The translations under genes were made by a program, and so were the position numbers. The notes beneath the pieces are model-generated. The model ran no database searches and had not been told where the DNA came from. It worked only from the letters and a program-made list of their open reading frames with translations. This document shows, piece after piece, positions 21,527-29,586 of a stretch of 33,840 bases of DNA. The stretch comes from Phycisphaerae bacterium (GTDB lineage Bacteria; Planctomycetota; Phycisphaerae; Sedimentisphaerales; Anaerobacaceae): the NCBI GenBank assembly GCA_003553245.1, contig PWDX01000017.1, forward strand, positions 1-33,840. Direction: 5' to 3'. Positions within the stretch are counted from its first letter, which is position 1, and every line of letters begins with the position of its first letter.

Positions 21527-24500
21527 CTAAAACAATCGCTCCAGCCCGCGCCTTAGTGTATCTTCGATGACACCTCTGCCAATTGCTCCGGCTACATCTA
21601 TATCTGGGTCGTCGATAGTACCCTTGAGCGGAATCGTGATGCGCGTGCCTTCATACGGCTGATCCACACGCGCAGTTTGCCCTCGGGTCGTATAAGGCAA
21701 TACAACATCCATATCGAGCGTGCCGGCAAGGACATCTACGCTGCCGCGAAAGTTCACCGGATTTCGGCCTACATCTATCTGCATATCATCGTATCTTACC
21801 CGACCGTTTTCAAGCATAAATCGAGTCGGGTGCAGTTGCATAACCCTTTGCCCCGGGTCGCCTATCGCCGTAAATATTAACTGCAAAAGCCCCGAAGCAC
21901 CCAGCCGCATCTGTTCTACAGAGAAAGTCCCATCCAGCACGGCTTGGTCAAAATATTCCATATCTAAAGGAAAAACCAAATCATCACATTGAAAATTAGC
22001 CCGCCCGTCTGCTCGCACGGTTCTGGCGAAAATCGGGTTCACATATTGCAGCAATTCGCTCGTGACCCGTTCATTTATAGCGATATTTTCAGCTACACGC
22101 ATCGGTTCAGTAAGCCTAACAATTGCCGGACTTTCACGAAAATCCGCAACGCATCCAAGTCGAAGCGTTCCCTCATTGACTGTAGTCTCAAAAGGCTCAA
22201 TTCTCATTACGCCCTCGGAAAAATCAATGGGTATATCCGTAGGACCTGCCTCAAGTCCCATATAAACCGCGCTGTCAAAACCAACCCTCCCTGTCGTTGA
22301 AAAATTCGATAGCAAAGCTCCCTCTACATCTACAGGATAAATACTCGAAAACGAATAAGAATCCTCCCGCCGACCAGCGACAGTAAGCCCCTCCGGCCAG
22401 TAAGGCCCGGCTAAACCAGCGACCATATCCCAGTCATAGCTTAAATCGGTCTGACCTTCCATACTAATGGTGTCATCCTCGACCTCGCTGAAAATCCTGC
22501 CGCGCGTGCTAATCTGCTGACCTGCTATATCCCAGCTTACATCGTAATCGCCGGTTTCCGGCTTAAAAAGTCCCTCAAACTTAATATCGACGCGCTGCTC
22601 GACAACAGGCCTGCCCTCGGCGGCAGCGACTCGCATATCTTCTACAAAACTATCATCCGTGACAATCCTGACATCACCATTGGCCGAACTTACCGCCAGA
22701 CGCGAATCAATAACACCGTCAATATCCATATCATCAGGCCATAACTCGAATAACTCAACCCACTGCTTTGCCTGTCCGATATCGACCCGCGTATCGACAG
22801 ATAAATCCAAATCTCCCGTATCCATATCAAAAGGAACCTTCGCATTGTCCACATTTATTTGCCCGAACTGACCCTCTAACAAAAAGCTGTCCAGCCTGGC
22901 GAGCTGTTGTTCGGTATCAATAGAAATCTGATGCCTGCCGGTTATATCCGGCTCCTCGGCGCTTCGCTGGCCTATACGAACCGCCAAATCCTGCACCTGC
23001 AAATCGCCGTCCAGCGTTATTATCTGTCCAATTCCAGCCTTGCCGGCAGCGGAAAATTTTCCGGCAAGATCAAGCTCGTCGGCCCATATAAACTGGCCAA
23101 ACTGTTCCTGCATCGCGGCTAAATCAACATCTGCGCTGTAATCAAGCGAATCGAATGGGCCGCTTGCGAAAACATCCGCAAAAGCAGACCGCACGCTTAT
23201 CTCGTCATAAGATATAACATCCTCAACAGCCGAAATCCGCCCTCTGGCCTCAATAGGTTCAGCCAGAACAACCTCACGCTCATTGACAACGCCTCGCAAA
23301 TCAGAAATCTCTGTTCGCCCCTCGAGCCTTCCAACTCCTGCCTCATAAACTTTTTCCGCACCGCCGGATATGCGACCGGCTGTAATTTTAACTTCCTCAC
23401 CAAGTCCGAGAGTGTTCGGCAATTGTGAAGCAAGGACCGCCGCGTCAGCTTCAAAATCAGCACTCAAAGTTGCCTGCTCACTACCGATAAACTCCTCCAG
23501 TGATTCAAGTGTCATCGGAACCGTCCCCGCGGCGTTCGCACTGAACCAGTCGCCTCGCAATTCAAGCCGCTCAACATCAATTAAGTCCTCGGTTCGTCCA
23601 AGCCCGATGTCAATGCTCAGCTGCTCGGTGCTGAATACATCGCCTTTTAAAATCGGACCGCCAAACCGAATACCACTGCCGGTAAAATTGCCGTTGACAT
23701 TTTCAACTTTACCCTGCGAAATACTGCTTTCGATCTGACCGTCAACAACGCCGCCCATTTCGGCATCGATGCCCGCCATTGCCAGAAACGGCTTCATCGT
23801 TTCCATATCCACACCATTGACATCAACGGTAAACTCACCCGATGCTCTGGATAAGTCCCAGCGACGGCCTTTGCCGCCTGGCGTAATCGTTGCCTTACTG
23901 TTGACAGTTGAAGTCTGTCGGTCTGAACCGCTGATATTTGCCGCCAGCGAAAAGTTGCTCTCACTGCCGGCAGGGCGAATGTGAACTTCAGAGTCTATAT
24001 TGCCTGCTCTGCTTACAAGCTTTTCATTCTGTTGAAAACTTACATCGCCGTCTTTGACAAAAAGGTCTATACGACGAATAGGCATATTAAAAATGCCGTC
24101 ATTGCCTTTGGCGTTAACATCCGGCGGCACAACCACCGGCACCGGCGGCGGAGCCTCCACCACTTTCAAAAGCACGGTTGGCTTGAGAATAACCGTTCTG
24201 CCAAACGACAAGTTTCCCGCCAGAAGTGATGAATAATAAACATCCGCCTTAACCTCTTCGACATTTACCAGAATATCGTTGTCATCACTTTCAAAAGTGA
24301 AGTCACGGACATAAACTCCCTTTCGCCAACCGACTGAAAAGTCAGTGAAATCCGCCTTGCCCGGTACGCGTTCATTTATCTGCGAAAGAACTATCTGCTG
24401 GCCGGGCTTGCTGCTGATTAAGCTCGGCAAGAGCAGAAGCCCCGAGATAAGTAAGACAACCACTGCCAAAAGCACATAGAGAAGCGTTCGATGTGTTCTT

Positions 24501-24535
24501 TTGGGGGCATTGCTCGGTGATTTGTCATTATCCAT
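21527..24535 (-). CDS. AsmA-like envelope protein
   Basis: A 1002-residue protein with a short cytoplasmic N-terminus, one membrane helix (about 16-40) and a very long beta-rich periplasmic chain. The layout and the AsmA-family-like C-terminus (LRLGASGLLQLIFTAIGDPG, ENGRVRYDDMQIDVGRNPVNFRGSVD, TIPLKGTIDDPDIDVAGAI) point to the AsmA/TamB-like bridge proteins thought to move phospholipids between membranes. No duplicated partner is nearby. The start ATG 24535 has AGGGG upstream; an extension from 24595 is not supported. It follows frr by 132 bases. Confidence 0.75.
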   Translation of the reverse strand: MDNDKSPSNAPKRTHRTLLYVLLAVVVLLISGLLLLPSLISSKPGQQIVLSQINERVPGKADFTDFSVGWRKGVYVRDFTFESDDNDILVNVEEVKADVYYSSLLAGNLSFGRTVILKPTVLLKVVEAPPPVPVVVPPDVNAKGNDGIFNMPIRRIDLFVKDGDVSFQQNEKLVSRAGNIDSEVHIRPAGSESNFSLAANISGSDRQTSTVNSKATITPGGKGRRWDLSRASGEFTVDVNGVDMETMKPFLAMAGIDAEMGGVVDGQIESSISQGKVENVNGNFTGSGIRFGGPILKGDVFSTEQLSIDIGLGRTEDLIDVERLELRGDWFSANAAGTVPMTLESLEEFIGSEQATLSADFEADAAVLASQLPNTLGLGEEVKITAGRISGGAEKVYEAGVGRLEGRTEISDLRGVVNEREVVLAEPIEARGRISAVEDVISYDEISVRSAFADVFASGPFDSLDYSADVDLAAMQEQFGQFIWADELDLAGKFSAAGKAGIGQIITLDGDLQVQDLAVRIGQRSAEEPDITGRHQISIDTEQQLARLDSFLLEGQFGQINVDNAKVPFDMDTGDLDLSVDTRVDIGQAKQWVELFELWPDDMDIDGVIDSRLAVSSANGDVRIVTDDSFVEDMRVAAAEGRPVVEQRVDIKFEGLFKPETGDYDVSWDIAGQQISTRGRIFSEVEDDTISMEGQTDLSYDWDMVAGLAGPYWPEGLTVAGRREDSYSFSSIYPVDVEGALLSNFSTTGRVGFDSAVYMGLEAGPTDIPIDFSEGVMRIEPFETTVNEGTLRLGCVADFRESPAIVRLTEPMRVAENIAINERVTSELLQYVNPIFARTVRADGRANFQCDDLVFPLDMEYFDQAVLDGTFSVEQMRLGASGLLQLIFTAIGDPGQRVMQLHPTRFMLENGRVRYDDMQIDVGRNPVNFRGSVDVLAGTLDMDVVLPYTTRGQTARVDQPYEGTRITIPLKGTIDDPDIDVAGAIGRGVIEDTLRRGLERLF

Positions 24536-24667
24536 TGTTTTTCCCCTTCCAATAATAGTTATAACTATATTATTATGCGCAGCTCCATTACGCATCCCAT
24601 CCGCTTCGGTGCGGACACAACACTATTATAGAACAGTTTAAGGGGAAACAACAAACAATTTAACGAA

Positions 24668-25228
24668 CTAACTCGTCATTATTTCTTCCGATTTAGCCTC
24701 GATCATTTTATCGGCGTCGCCGCTGAATTGCTTCGTAATATCGTCTATCTGCTTTTTGCCGAGGTTCAGGTCATCTTCGGTGATAACGCTGTCTTTTTCC
24801 TCTTTTTCCAAATGCTTGATGGCGTCTCTTCGGACATTGCGAACGCTGACCTTTGTCTGCTCGCCAAGCTGTTTGGCCTGCTGGGAGAGCTGTTTGCGTC
24901 TCTCTTCGCTCAAAGGCGGCACATTAAGACGAATCATCTTGCCCTCGACAATCGGAGCGATGCTCAAATCGCTGGCTTTTATCGCCTTTTCAATATCATG
25001 TAGAGAGCTGGGGTCAAAAGGCTTGATCAAAATCGTATCACCCTGCGGAGTCGCGAGCGTCGCAAGCTGATTCAAAGGCGTAGGGCTGCCGTAATAATCA
25101 ACTCGGATGTGCTCGACAAGTCCCGTAGATGCTCTGCCCGTACGCAACCCGCGAAGCTCCTCTTTCAAAATATCGATTGCCTTGGACATCTTGCTTTTGG
25201 ATTCTTTTACTATTTCCTTTAGCGGCAT
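24668..25228 (-). CDS. frr: Ribosome recycling factor
   Basis: RRF splits post-termination ribosomes together with EF-G. The 186-residue protein is typical: helical domain I with LRTGRAS (27-33), the beta domain with VDYYGSPTPLNQLATL and ILIKPFDPSSLHDIEKAI, NVPPLSEERRKQL, and KVSVRNVRRDAIKHL with the conserved basic residues. The ATG has GGAGG five bases upstream. Fourth gene of the rpsB-tsf-pyrH-frr series, 13 bases after pyrH. Confidence 0.97.
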   Translation of the reverse strand: MPLKEIVKESKSKMSKAIDILKEELRGLRTGRASTGLVEHIRVDYYGSPTPLNQLATLATPQGDTILIKPFDPSSLHDIEKAIKASDLSIAPIVEGKMIRLNVPPLSEERRKQLSQQAKQLGEQTKVSVRNVRRDAIKHLEKEEKDSVITEDDLNLGKKQIDDITKQFSGDADKMIEAKSEEIMTS

Positions 25229-25241
25229 ACGAACCTCCGTT

Positions 25242-25958
25242 CTAACTTACAACCGTTCCGACCTCCTCACCGAGGGCGGCCTTAATAATATTATCATCCT
25301 TAAAGATATTCACAACAATTATAGGGATATTGTTCTCTCTGCAAAGACTAAAAGCAGTCTGATCCATCACGCGAAGATTTTTACTCATAACTTCGTCATA
25401 GCTTAGCTTGCTGAAAAGTCTGGCGTTGGCGTCTTTTTCAGGGTCCCTGTCATAAACTCCATCAACCTTTGTCGCTTTTATCAGCAAATCGGCATCCAAC
25501 TCCGAAGCGCGAAGCGCAGCGCAGGTATCAGTCGTAAAAAACGGATTACCCGTTCCGCCTGCAAGTATGATAATTCGGCCTCTATCGAGATGACGCAAGG
25601 CACGCCTGCGAATGAACTTTTCGCACATAGCGGATACCTCGATAGCGCTTAAAACCCGTGTGGGTCTGCCCGTTTTCTCAAGTGTCTCCTGTAATGCGCA
25701 GGCGTTAATTATCGTTGCCAGCATGCCCATATAATCGGCTGTGTTCCGTGGAATATGACTTGCCTTGCTAAAATGCTCTCCGCGCAGATAATTGCCTCCG
25801 CCAACGACAACGGCCACCTGGGCCCCGAGCTCATAAAGCTCGGCAATTCTATCAGCCAGTCTGTGCAGCTCATCGCCGTCAATACCGAAACCGCCTCGTT
25901 TGCAAAGACTCTGCCCCGATATCTTCAGCAACACCCTTTTGTATTTACTCTTTGTCAT
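25242..25958 (-). CDS. pyrH: Uridylate kinase
   Basis: UMP kinase of the bacterial amino-acid-kinase type. Motifs: KRVLLKISGQSL, VVVGGGNYLRG, DYMGMLATIINACALQ, RHLDRGRIIILAGGTGNPFFTTDTCAALRASEL, KATKVDGVYDRDP and MDQTAFSLCRENNIPIIV. About 238 residues. ATG 25958 is used here; a TTG two codons earlier (25964) lies at a better distance from the AAAGG site and could be the true start. It follows tsf after a hairpin that looks like a terminator (25986-26019), so its expression may be partly uncoupled. Confidence 0.96.
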   Translation of the reverse strand: MTKSKYKRVLLKISGQSLCKRGGFGIDGDELHRLADRIAELYELGAQVAVVVGGGNYLRGEHFSKASHIPRNTADYMGMLATIINACALQETLEKTGRPTRVLSAIEVSAMCEKFIRRRALRHLDRGRIIILAGGTGNPFFTTDTCAALRASELDADLLIKATKVDGVYDRDPEKDANARLFSKLSYDEVMSKNLRVMDQTAFSLCRENNIPIIVVNIFKDDNIIKAALGEEVGTVVS

Positions 25959-25985
25959 TTTCAATATGGCCTTTCAGAACATACA

Positions 25986-26019
25986 AAAAAGGCCGAGCAA
26001 AAAACTTTGCCCGGCCTGA
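25986..26019 (-). terminator. Terminator-like hairpin between tsf and pyrH
   Basis: On the minus strand AGGCCG (26019-26014) pairs with CGGCCT (25997-25992), with inner GCAAA/TTTGC pairing, followed by TTTTTT. It probably allows partial read-through, giving higher tsf than pyrH message. Confidence 0.75.
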
Positions 26020-26027
26020 AAAACCGT

Positions 26028-26894
26028 TTAACCAATATCGAATCGCACAAACCGGCGAATTTTAGCATCACCTCCGGCGGCCTTGCCGGCCTGGGCGACC
26101 ATTTCACCGACTGTTTTGCTGTCGTCTTTAACGAAAGGCTGAGAAATCAGGCAATTATCCTCAAAGAACTTTCTCATTTTACCTTCCAGTATTTTTTCAA
26201 CAACCTGCGGGGGCTTGCCTTTAAACTGTTCGGATGCAATTTCCTTTTCCTTCTCAAGGATAGAAGGGTCTATCGTACTTTCATCCAGCCCCATAGGATT
26301 AGTGGCAGTAACATGCATAGCCGTATCCATTGCCGCTTGTCTTACCTGCTCCGAGCCGGCGGTGGCATCGCTGTCGGCGTCAATCTGCACCATTGTTCCT
26401 GCCTTATGATTGAAGTGGATATAGATTTCAATTACTCCCGGGCCGTCAAGACGATATTTCTGATACTCGCCTACTGCTGTCTTTTCCCCTGTCTTGCTGA
26501 CCAGATCCGAGAACAATTGGCTGAATTTAACTCCGTCCAGCTCTGTTTCCATCACATTATCGGCGCCTTCGTCAGCTTCACAGGCAAGGGCATAGTCGCC
26601 CAGCTTCTGGGCAACTGCAACAAAGTCCTCGCTTTTGGCAACAAAGTCAGTCTCACATTGCAGGGTCGCCAGAATGCCTGTCTTGCCGTCGTCACTGAGA
26701 TTGCCTACCACCACACCTTCACTTGTTTCACGGTCGGCTCTTTTGGCCAGAGTGGCGGCGCCTTTCTTGCGAAGCATATCCATCGCTGCTTCGGGGTCTC
26801 CGTCGCACTCCTGAAGGGCTTTCTTGCAGTCCATCATACCCTGACCGCTCATTTTACGAAGTTTCATTACCGTTGCCGCAGATATTTCCGCCAT
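26028..26894 (-). CDS. tsf: Translation elongation factor Ts
   Basis: EF-Ts exchanges GDP for GTP on EF-Tu. The 288-residue protein has the N-terminal UBA-like domain (MKLRKMSGQGMMDCKKALQE), the TDFVAKSEDF contact segment in LQCETDFVAKS, HFNHKAGTMVQI in the core and VEKILEGKMRKFFEDNCLISQPFVKDDSKTVGEMV at the C-terminus. Length is that of full-sized members. AAGGAG lies seven bases before the ATG. It is preceded by rpsB with a 127-base gap containing a hairpin. Confidence 0.97.
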   Translation of the reverse strand: MAEISAATVMKLRKMSGQGMMDCKKALQECDGDPEAAMDMLRKKGAATLAKRADRETSEGVVVGNLSDDGKTGILATLQCETDFVAKSEDFVAVAQKLGDYALACEADEGADNVMETELDGVKFSQLFSDLVSKTGEKTAVGEYQKYRLDGPGVIEIYIHFNHKAGTMVQIDADSDATAGSEQVRQAAMDTAMHVTATNPMGLDESTIDPSILEKEKEIASEQFKGKPPQVVEKILEGKMRKFFEDNCLISQPFVKDDSKTVGEMVAQAGKAAGGDAKIRRFVRFDIG

Positions 26895-26924
26895 TGTAAA
26901 ACTCCTTATTGTTGCAGTTAAATT

Positions 26925-26966
26925 ACTGCCCCTGCAAGCGACTTATAAAATCCCGACAGGGGCAGT
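26925..26966. repeat. Hairpin in the rpsB-tsf spacer
   Basis: ACTGCCCCTG (26925-26934) and CAGGGGCAGT (26957-26966) form a perfect 10-bp stem with a 22-base loop and no T-run. It lies in the tsf leader and may slow decay, be cleaved, or regulate EF-Ts production. Confidence 0.55.
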
Positions 26967-27021
26967 TTATCTTCTCATTAATTGTTTATAAACTCTTATG
27001 GCCAATTAAAGCCGCTAAATT

Positions 27022-27867
27022 TCACTGATTCTGGGGTTGATTTTCAGGTTGTTCAGCCTCGGCAGGGGCTTCCTGCTCTTCATAAGAACTGTCCTGGCTT
27101 TTAGAGTCTTCCTCAGCACGGGCAAGAACCCGGCTCGAACGGGCACGCTTGGCCTGCTTTTCATCTTCCTCAGTGCTGACCCCGGCCATCGTCTTGCCAA
27201 TAGAAACCGCATCCGCAAGCTCGTCGAGTATCAACTCGATAGAGCGTATAGAGTCGTCATTGGCAGGTATAGCCACATCGACCATATCCGGGTCGCCATT
27301 GGTGTCGATTATGCCGACCGTCGGAACATTCATCTTGCGAGCTTCCAGCAGGGCGATTCGCTCTTTTCGCGTGTCAACAACCACAACCGCGCCCGGTATT
27401 CTGTTAAGTTCACGAATTCCGCCAAGGTTCATCTGGATTTTTTCCTTTTCCCGGCGAAGACGGGTAGCCTGCTTTTTGCTTTCGGTGTCCATCAGACCCT
27501 GAGACTCAATATTATCAAGCTCTTCCAGGCGTTGAAGGCGAGACCGAATCGTGCGAAAATTCGTCAAAGTGCCGCCAAGCCATCTTTCGGCCACATAATG
27601 CATACCGCATTTTTCAGCGGCACGATTAACGGCCTCTTGTGCCTGTCTTTTGGTTCCTACAAACAAAATATCTTTGCCGGCAGCAGATACACCGGCCAAT
27701 AATTTCTTTGCTACTAATACACCCTCGAGCGTCTTGCGGACATCGATTATATGAATCTTGCCACGCTTGCTGTGGATGTAGGGCGCCATCTTCGGATTCC
27801 ATCTGCTGGCCCCATGTCCGAAGTGAACGCCGGCGTTAATAAGTTCTCGTGCCAGTTCTTTGCTCAC
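27022..27867 (-). CDS. rpsB: Small subunit ribosomal protein uS2
   Basis: The 281-residue protein has the S2 signature ELINAGVHFGHGASRWNPKMAPYI near the start, then FVGTKRQAQEAV, WLGGTLTNFRTI, NRIPGAVVVVDTRKERIALLEA, VPTVGIIDTNGDPDMVDVAIPANDDSIRSIELI. The core ends near residue 225. The last 55 residues are an acidic Glu/Gln-rich tail (about ...EEQEAPAEAEQPENQPQNQ), longer than in E. coli. The start is GTG with GGAGG six bases upstream. It opens the translation series and a near-consensus promoter lies upstream. Confidence 0.97.
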   Translation of the reverse strand: MSKELARELINAGVHFGHGASRWNPKMAPYIHSKRGKIHIIDVRKTLEGVLVAKKLLAGVSAAGKDILFVGTKRQAQEAVNRAAEKCGMHYVAERWLGGTLTNFRTIRSRLQRLEELDNIESQGLMDTESKKQATRLRREKEKIQMNLGGIRELNRIPGAVVVVDTRKERIALLEARKMNVPTVGIIDTNGDPDMVDVAIPANDDSIRSIELILDELADAVSIGKTMAGVSTEEDEKQAKRARSSRVLARAEEDSKSQDSSYEEQEAPAEAEQPENQPQNQ

Positions 27868-27929
27868 AAATTGCCTCCAACTGCGTTTTAGCTGTTGCGT
27901 TTATTCGATAAACTCACAATTAAACCAAA

Positions 27930-27958
27930 ACTGTACCGCTTTTGCAACCCCCTGTCAA
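27930..27958 (-). promoter_or_regulatory. Strong sigma-70 promoter of rpsB
   Basis: On the minus strand a perfect TTGACA (27958-27953), 17 bases starting GGGGG, then TACAGT (27935-27930). The expected leader is about 55 bases. Confidence 0.75.
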
Positions 27959-28122
27959 TATTTTTATTGCACAAAAAACCCGATAAATGCCTTCAAAATC
28001 ATAATCAAGTTACTTTTATCGCCAGATTTTGGGTTTTGGTTCATTTTGAGCTTGCCAAAAGGCATAAATGGGCGGTTTTGTAAAAATAAGGTTTGTTGTT
28101 TGTCGGAAGTGATTAACGGCCA
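27959..28122. other. Intergenic stretch upstream of the rpsB promoter
   Basis: AT-rich sequence between the rpsB promoter and the PilZ terminator. No gene or structured RNA is recognised. Confidence 0.4.
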
Positions 28123-28161
28123 TAAAAAAATGCAGAGCCGGTATATGTCCCAACTCTGCAT
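28123..28161 (-). terminator. Terminator of the PilZ gene
   Basis: On the minus strand ATGCAGAG (28161-28154) pairs with CTCTGCAT (28137-28130) around a 16-base loop, followed by seven T. It separates this gene from the rpsB series. Confidence 0.8.
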
Positions 28162-28212
28162 AAGCCTTACGCTATGTTTTTCACGCCCAGCCGCGGTACC
28201 AGGCAGTGTCTG

Positions 28213-28605
28213 CTATATTACCCCGGCCAGAATACCTCTTGATTCCTCAACAGGGTTGTTTTCCTGCTCTCCGGGCTTGAAAGGCAGTGGTGAGGCGAAC
28301 TGAACAGCTATCCGACGAAGATAGGTATTGAACTGCTCAACCCTGCAAACCGTGCCCTGCCTCGTAAAATTAGCCATTTCGAAAGATTCACCAAGCCCAA
28401 ACCGTGGAATGCTGAAACGAGCCGTTAACGGCTGACCTTCAGCCGGACTGACTCCCTCCGCCGGACAGGTAAAAGCGGCTCCATTGCTGGAAACATCCAC
28501 CATCTGACCCTGGCAAAGGTCGTTCGCGAAATCCTCCGCGAACCATACAGGCCAGTTATACCTGAGCCTCTGTTCTTTTCTGCGATCTTGTATTCTGTCA
28601 ATCAT
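28213..28605 (-). CDS. PilZ domain protein
   Basis: A single-domain PilZ protein of 130 residues. PilZ domains bind cyclic di-GMP with an RxxxR motif and a D/N-x-S-x-x-G motif. Both are present: the Arg-rich start RRKEQRLRY (8-16) and DVSSNGAAF (about 37-45). The rest fits the six-strand barrel and ends in a flexible tail. It likely reports c-di-GMP levels to a partner; no diguanylate cyclase or partner is nearby. AGGAG lies eight bases before the ATG. Confidence 0.85.
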   Translation of the reverse strand: MIDRIQDRRKEQRLRYNWPVWFAEDFANDLCQGQMVDVSSNGAAFTCPAEGVSPAEGQPLTARFSIPRFGLGESFEMANFTRQGTVCRVEQFNTYLRRIAVQFASPLPFKPGEQENNPVEESRGILAGVI

Positions 28606-28865
28606 AATGGTTTCTCCTATTTGCGGCTTATTTCAAAATCCGTATCGGCCTTATCGCGATTGCCCTTAAGCCCTAAATCACCCATTTTTACAGATAGGAT
28701 GCTCGTCAGGATAGAAACCTATCTTTTCAGGCCAAAACACTCGATCCTTATAACCCGCAAAACCGAAATATTTTCAGTATTTGCTCAAAAATAACCGAAA
28801 CGCCCGATAACTATGCAAAAGCCGCTGCGCACTTTCCGTTTATCTCTGCCGCTAACACACCGCAG
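28606..28865. other. Divergent intergenic region between the PilZ gene and pcm
   Basis: No gene is recognised. AGATAGG (28694-28700) and CCTATCT (28719-28725 region) form a short inverted repeat. Promoters for both neighbours are expected here. Confidence 0.35.
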
Positions 28866-28894
28866 TTGCCAAACCACAGCCGAAAGTGTAAAGT
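28866..28894 (+). promoter_or_regulatory. Candidate promoter of pcm-recG
   Basis: TTGCCA (28866-28871), 17 bases, TAAAGT (28889-28894), 35 bases before the pcm start. Confidence 0.45.
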
Positions 28895-28929
28895 GAGTAA
28901 AATTTTTAGATATCCTGACAGGTAGTTTT

Positions 28930-29586
28930 ATGAAAAGCAGCAGGCACAATTTTGACCAGCAGCGTCAGAAAATGGTTCAGCGTGATATTGCCGCGAGGGG
29001 AATTCGCGACCGGCGCGTTTTAGACGCTTTCAGGAAGATTCCTCGAGAAAATTTTATATCCGAACAATACCAGGCCGGCGCCTATGATGACAACCCAATA
29101 CCAATCGGAATGGGCCAGACAATATCCCAACCATACATTGTTGCCCTGATGACCGAGAAATTAGCCGTTAGGCAAACCGACGAAGTCCTCGAAATCGGAA
29201 CCGGCTGCGGCTATCAGACCGCGATACTGGCAAAGCTGGCCAAAAAAGTATATACAGTCGAGCGGCACAACCAATTGTCCGAACGCGCCCAAGCCGCCCT
29301 CGCAGCCATAGGAATTAAAAATGTCGAATATGCCGTCGCAGACGGAACACTCGGCTGGCCCGGCGGCGGGCAGTTCAACAGAATCATAGTTACCGCAGCG
29401 ATGCTCGAAATACCCCAGCCGCTGACCGACCAACTGAAAAATGACGGCCTTATCGTCGGCCCGGTAGGCGGTAGAGATTATCAAAACCTGATACTCGGAC
29501 GAAAGCAGGGCGACAGACTCATTACTTCGGACATTTGCGCGGTAAGATTCGTACCATTAATCGGTGAAAACGGCCATGGACAGTAA
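28930..29586 (+). CDS. pcm: Protein-L-isoaspartate O-methyltransferase
   Basis: The enzyme methylates isoaspartyl residues in aged proteins so that they can revert. The 218-residue protein has the N-terminal helices with RVLDAFRKIPRENFI, IPIGMGQTISQPYIVALMTE (active-site QTISQP), the SAM motif VLEIGTGCGYQTAILA, and YAVADGTLGWP, FNRIIVTAA, then the C-terminal VGPVGG. The ATG has AGGTAG upstream. Its last 11 bases overlap the probable recG start, so the two are likely translated together. Confidence 0.95.
   Translation: MKSSRHNFDQQRQKMVQRDIAARGIRDRRVLDAFRKIPRENFISEQYQAGAYDDNPIPIGMGQTISQPYIVALMTEKLAVRQTDEVLEIGTGCGYQTAILAKLAKKVYTVERHNQLSERAQAALAAIGIKNVEYAVADGTLGWPGGGQFNRIIVTAAMLEIPQPLTDQLKNDGLIVGPVGGRDYQNLILGRKQGDRLITSDICAVRFVPLIGENGHGQ

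Noticed and set aside
25755-26921. 388-codon plus-strand ORF
   Set aside because: It lies opposite tsf and pyrH, which are certain; it has no ribosome binding site or recognisable domain.
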